NCBI GenBank assembly: GCA_019914945.1
Contig: CM034103.1
Location: 4,154,001-4,218,000 of the forward strand
Direction of reading: 5' to 3'
Origin: Typha latifolia
Lineage: Eukaryota; Streptophyta; Magnoliopsida; Poales; Typhaceae
DNA: 64,000 bases
The position numbers and the translations under genes are program-made. This document shows, piece by piece, positions 60,300 to 64,000 of this stretch (its first letter is position 1; each line of letters starts with the position of its first letter). The notes beneath the pieces are model-generated. The model was not told the DNA's origin, ran no database searches, and saw only the letters and a list, made by a program, of their open reading frames with translations.

Positions 60300-61440
60300 A
60301 TCTAACACATGCAAAATTCTTCAAGAGAGAGACTTTTCCCTTGCAAGAACATGAGCTTCAATATATTTAGGAGTGTAAAAGAGCGGAGCCTAAGCAAGCT
60401 AGCTCCAACTCAGGCTCGGCTCAAAATTAAATTTGAGCCTTGTAACGTTGCTCAAGCTCGGCTCAGTTCAACTCTAGCCAAGCTTGAATTGGGCCAGACC
60501 GATCTCGAGCCGAGCTTGAGCCTGAATTGAGCCTATTATTATGCCATATTCAAGCCAAGCCGAACCAGACCAGATTGAGCCTGAGCTGACCCACAAATAA
60601 GCTATAAGAGGAGGATGACGACGAGGTAGTGGCTTGAGAAGGAAGACGAGCATAGGGTGGCAACTTGAGGAGGAAGATGAGCATGAGGCGACGATGGCTT
60701 GAAGAGGAGGAGGTGGGCTGACGATGGACAAGGACGAGGTGACGGGTTGACGGTGGAGAAGGACAAGATGATGAGGCGACGAGCCAAGGAAGATGAGGTG
60801 GCAACTAGAGGAAGAAAGCGAGCATGGGGCAGCGACTTGAGGAAGATGAGCACAGGGCGACGTTCGGGGGCTTGAGGAGGAGAAAGAGCTGGCTTGCCGA
60901 AGGAGGAGGAGGAGGAGAAGGCGAGCTAACGGTGGAGAAGGATGAGGCAATGGGTCGACGATGGAGGAGGAAGATTGGAGATACCAAGCGAGTGAAGATT
61001 GAGGGAGAGCTAAGGAGATTTGTTCGGCTGCATTTGGAAATTGGGACTTAGGAGAGGCTAGGGTTTCTAATTTGAGAATCCCTTTTATACTGAGCCTATC
61101 AAGCCGAGCCTGAGTGAGTTAGCTCCAGATCAAGTTTTGTTCGAAATTGATTTTGAGCCTTCTAATCCGGCTTGAATTTGGCTCAGCTCTAGTCGGGCTG
61201 AGTCGAGCTCAAGCTTTTATACGAGCCAAGCGCAAGGCCGAGCCGCTCATATTTTTGATAGCCCTAAATATATTTACACCTAAGCTATATAAAACACCGA
61301 TATCATTATCAGAAAAAGGAGTGTCAATCACGACAAGTCTATCAGCAAGAGATTTGACAGAGTGTAGGAAGTCGACAACTAATTGGGAGTCACGTTGAGC
61401 AAGAAGAAGAGATTCCTTCAATTGCATCACATGCGAGCGA
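60300..61440 (-). pseudogene. Copia gag (UBN2-type) fragment interrupted by a hAT element
   Basis: The minus frame from 61430 reads MMQLKESLLLAQRDSQLVVD, then FLHSVKSLADRLVVID and PFSDNDIGVLYSLG. This matches the copia gag pattern L...L..L.Q...S..DY...K.L.D.L......I.D.D.V...L.GL. The frame is cut at 61267 by the hAT element. Past it, at 60360-60300, the minus strand resumes with EAHVLAREKSLSLEEF, fitting the next part of the same domain. It has no functional remainder. Confidence 0.8.
60368..61266. mobile_element. hAT-type non-autonomous element with 8-bp target-site duplication
   Basis: Both ends are flanked by AATATATT (60360-60367 and 61267-61274). The left end is TAGGAGTGTAAAAGAGCGG and the right end, reversed, is TAGGGCTATCAAAAATATGA, an imperfect hAT-style inverted repeat. 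Near both ends CTCGGCT/GAGCCGAGC words recur many times, like subterminal binding repeats. The middle (about 60600-61010) is a G-rich GAGGAGGA low-complexity stretch that makes long meaningless frames. No transposase is encoded. Confidence 0.87.
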
Positions 61441-62870
61441 AAGTGATTTGCATAGAGTCGAGAGATTTATCCTCACATCATGTGAAGTTTATACTGTGCC
61501 TTTTTTATCATATTTTGAAAAGCTTCTTATGTGCATAACAAATTTTGCTTAGTAAATATTATTTTCCTTTCTCAGTGAAAGATTATCACTCTGACGGAGT
61601 AGACTTTCACTAGTTTTGACCTTTCCAAACACTTGTGCAGTTGTAAAAACTTCGTTCCCCTGTTTTTCTTTTTGGTTCATTAGAAAAGCTCAATAAGCTG
61701 TTTATCTTTCTATATATATATAACAATGATAGCACTAGTTCCATGCTAATCATGTTAAATGATTATATTTCGTGTTGCCTTTATATTATGCCATGATAAA
61801 AACCCATTCTTGGGGCAATTCTAGATTGTTTGAGTTATATAATGCTCCAAAGAGCTTGATGGTTGACGATAAATATGCTCAATATAGAAACCTCTATAAG
61901 TTTTCGCACTTCCACACTCAATTCTTTTTTAGCATTGTTAACCGTGTCCTCATTAATTAAATGAGGTATAACCCTATCTTAAGATAACATAAGCCAACTT
62001 GTCAAAAAGGATGTCAAAAGAAGTCGGTAGAATTTGGTTGGTGTGGTACTTATTTATCTCTCTTATATATACATGCTTTGCAAACAAACACTCATTTATA
62101 CACACTTTAGTTGATTCTTACACAAGAGAGAGAATATAATAGTTCATACATGTATTTAAGTAGACGTGTGTGAAAAAGTTATACACTTTTACTGTCCAAA
62201 ATAACGAATATATCCTTATAAAATAATAAATATAATATTTTACTATAACCTAGTAAATATTATTATAAAGTATGAATAATAAATACTATATTATAGAAAA
62301 CTACCTTTACCAAAATAATTCTTTAACATTTTTAAGAACAAAAAATTATCAAAGGTAAACATCTATTTATTATTATATAAAGTATGCTTCATGATTATTA
62401 TTTTGAAAACAATTTTATATTATCATATAATATTTTTTAGTGATAGTTTGTGTATAAATAAATTTTATTTGTCTACTTATATTAAATATATAGAAATGAA
62501 TCAAATGATTCATCTCATAGGGGTAATTTCTATCAATATCATATCCGTAATAATGTGTATATAAAAAAATTAATTAGTTCTTAACCTTCCTCCTAATCCG
62601 ATGTTACCCATATCGGCAAGACTAGAAATTGAAGCACATTAACTTGGACGCAAAAGCCGTTCCAAACTAGCATTTGCTTCTTGGAAAACCAAATTCTCTT
62701 CGCTAGACGCCGAGCTCAACCACCAACTACCCTTCTTTTCCTACAGCCCAACAACCGTTTTAAATGTCACCAATTAATTTTTCTCTCCCTCTCTCTCTCC
62801 ATTAAACCTTCCGTAATTAAACTAATCAAACCCCTCTCCATTCCAAGAAGCATCCACCTCCAACCTCGTT
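61441..62870. other. Upstream region of the BODYGUARD-like gene
   Basis: AT-rich to about 62580, with no coding domain. From about 62640 the base composition rises and C/T-rich stretches appear (about 62780-62815), as expected near a promoter. The 68-codon frame at 62681-62887 has no recognisable domain. Confidence 0.45.
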
Positions 62871-62879
62871 TAGCTCCTC

Positions 62880-62887
62880 CTTTATAA
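62880..62887 (+). promoter_or_regulatory. Probable TATA box of the BODYGUARD-like gene
   Basis: TTTATAAA at 62880-62887, about 190 bases before the start codon at 63073, leaving a leader of about 160 bases. By eye only. Confidence 0.55.
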
Positions 62888-63072
62888 ATCCCATTCCAGT
62901 ACTGGGATTACTCAAACGTATAGCTCCTGCCTTCTTCTCCTACCTTACTACTTTTCTTCTTCTTATTTTCGCAAAGAACCCCACCAAACAAGCCAAATAA
63001 AGAGTAAGAAGACACGCCCCCATTAACTCAAGCACTACTCCCACTTAGCCAAGGAGAGTAGTGTGGAAATTA

Positions 63073-64000
63073 ATGGCTGGTGTTGGAAAGAGTAGTTGCA
63101 GTGGTAGTAGTAGTAGTAGTAGTAGTATTACCCTCCTGGCTCTAGCCGGGAGGGCATTGAACGTTGCGGTGAGCTTTGTTGTCTTCTCTTTTCTAGACGT
63201 GTTAGACGTCGTGCTCTGCATTGTCTACAAACTCATCGACTACTTCGTCGAGGCCGAGTGGAAGCCGTGCTACTGCTCGTCTTCTAAGAACACGATTGCG
63301 AGCAGCGGCGCGATGGTCGTGGCGAAGACCACCGGACCGAAAGTGCTTCGGCTTTGCTCTACCAGGCTTCAGTTGGAGGACATCTCCGATACTTTGTACG
63401 CCCGCCCGTCGGTCGTGAAGGAGGTCACGAGGACGGCAATCTCCCCTGCTACCACTACGTTCACCATCAGCTCCGGCATTGCGGAGATGATCAAAGGTAA
63501 GATCGGCCGGCGCCGCCCCCTGCCGGATCCATGCTGGTCCGACTGTGATTGCAAGACTTGTAATTCCTGGAGCTCCAGTCCGAGCGGTTCCCACCTTTAT
63601 GTGCACGTCGAGGAGCCAAAAGGTAACGCGTCACAGTGTACAAAACGTTTAATTGTGCTAGCAATCTGATTCATTTTGGGTGAACTTGATTATTAAGGCG
63701 GAGAAACTGCGGAGGAGGATGTAGTCTTCATTCACGGATTCATATCATCATCGTTATTCTGGACGGAGACGGTCTTCCCCGTGTTCTCGGAGGAAACAAA
63801 GTCGACCTACCGTCTGTTCGCCGTCGATCTACTAGGATTCGGCCGGAGCCCGAAGCCGGCCGACTCACTGTACACGCTCCGCGAGCACGTCGAGATGATC
63901 GACAAGTCGGTGCTCCAGCGGTACAAAGTCAAGTCCTTCCATATCGTTGCGCATTCTCTCGGCTCGGTTCTCGCCCTCGCTCTCGCTGTCAAGTACCCGG
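63073..64000 (+). CDS. BODYGUARD-like alpha/beta hydrolase, partial at the right edge
   Basis: Exon 1 is 63073-63622 and exon 2 starts at 63698 and runs off the window; the 75-bp intron has GT...AG ends and the frame continues through a split glycine codon. Visible protein is about 284 residues. Residues 1-20 are serine-rich (an AGT microsatellite). Residues about 30-58 are hydrophobic, a signal anchor, followed by EAEWKPCYC, LEDISDTLYARPS and CWSDCDCKTCNSW, hallmarks of the BODYGUARD (BDG) family. In exon 2, VVFIHGF (oxyanion side) and AHSLGS at about 269-274 carry the nucleophile serine. The acid and histidine of the triad would lie beyond the edge. BDG proteins act in epidermal cells in cuticle (cutin) formation. 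ATG at 63073 is used because it is the first in frame; upstream in-frame codons do not include an ATG. Confidence 0.92.
63103..63127 (+). repeat. (AGT)n microsatellite coding for a serine run
   Basis: AGTAGTAGTAGTAGTAGTAG within codons 11-18 or so of the BODYGUARD-like protein, giving a poly-serine tract likely to vary in length between individuals. Confidence 0.9.

Noticed and set aside
60474..60987. Minus-strand frames of up to 158 codons, Ser/Pro/Leu-rich
   Set aside because: They arise from the G-rich low-complexity middle of a hAT element and are not conserved protein.
63202..63606. 134-codon minus-strand frame
   Set aside because: Shadow of the BODYGUARD-like exon 1 on the opposite strand.

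Overview
This window reads as plant nuclear DNA, most likely from a monocot. It is AT-rich overall and crowded with decayed Ty1/copia, Ty3/gypsy, LINE, hAT and MITE-type sequence. The few real genes have plant splice sites or are intronless, and two of them (the methyltransferase and the BODYGUARD-like hydrolase) are strikingly GC-rich, with C/G at third codon positions, a pattern typical of monocots. I cannot name the species. I found no bacterial gene, CRISPR array, rRNA gene or convincing tRNA.

Four protein-coding genes can be supported. (1) A GASA/Snakin-type cysteine-rich secreted peptide on the minus strand, three exons between 8733 and 10037, with all 12 conserved cysteines. (2) RAD1 of the 9-1-1 DNA-damage checkpoint clamp on the plus strand, seven exons from 20452 to 35562 that join into one 306-residue frame. 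Its third intron is about 13.8 kb and holds several nested transposons. (3) An intronless 318-residue membrane-anchored SAM-dependent methyltransferase-like protein at 44891-45847. (4) The first exon and part of the second exon of a BODYGUARD-type alpha/beta hydrolase (cuticle formation) from 63073 to the right edge. They share no obvious pathway and look like isolated genes separated by repeats.

Layout. 1-1525 is a decayed copia pol. 2.2-3.4 kb has two tandem-repeat blocks. 4.4-7.9 kb has two gypsy-type fragments. 8.1-10.1 kb is the GASA gene. 12.2-12.9 kb is an inverted, rearranged partial copy of the GASA 3' region, including a dead piece of its last exon, and a poly(A)-tailed LINE fragment abuts it. 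13.5-20.3 kb is gypsy-type LTR sequence with a large inverted repeat. 20.4-35.6 kb is RAD1 with its transposon-filled intron. 36.5-43.7 kb has MITEs, a LINE, a long repeat shared with 17-19 kb, and a clean hAT MITE with target-site duplication. 44.9-45.8 kb is the methyltransferase. 47.8-49.25 kb is a small copia derivative. 50.6 kb holds a near-perfect hairpin. 53.4-55.7 kb has a direct duplication split by an insertion. 57.9-61.4 kb is copia gag sequence, with a second hAT element inserted in one piece. The window ends in the BODYGUARD-like gene.

I did not find a new biological system. The most informative observations are the rearranged inverted copy at the GASA locus, the very long transposon-loaded RAD1 intron whose exons still splice in frame, and several nested insertions whose boundaries can be read directly. 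Exon borders were set by eye from GT/AG sites and frame continuity, repeat borders are approximate unless stated, and family assignments rest on remembered protein motifs, not on a search.
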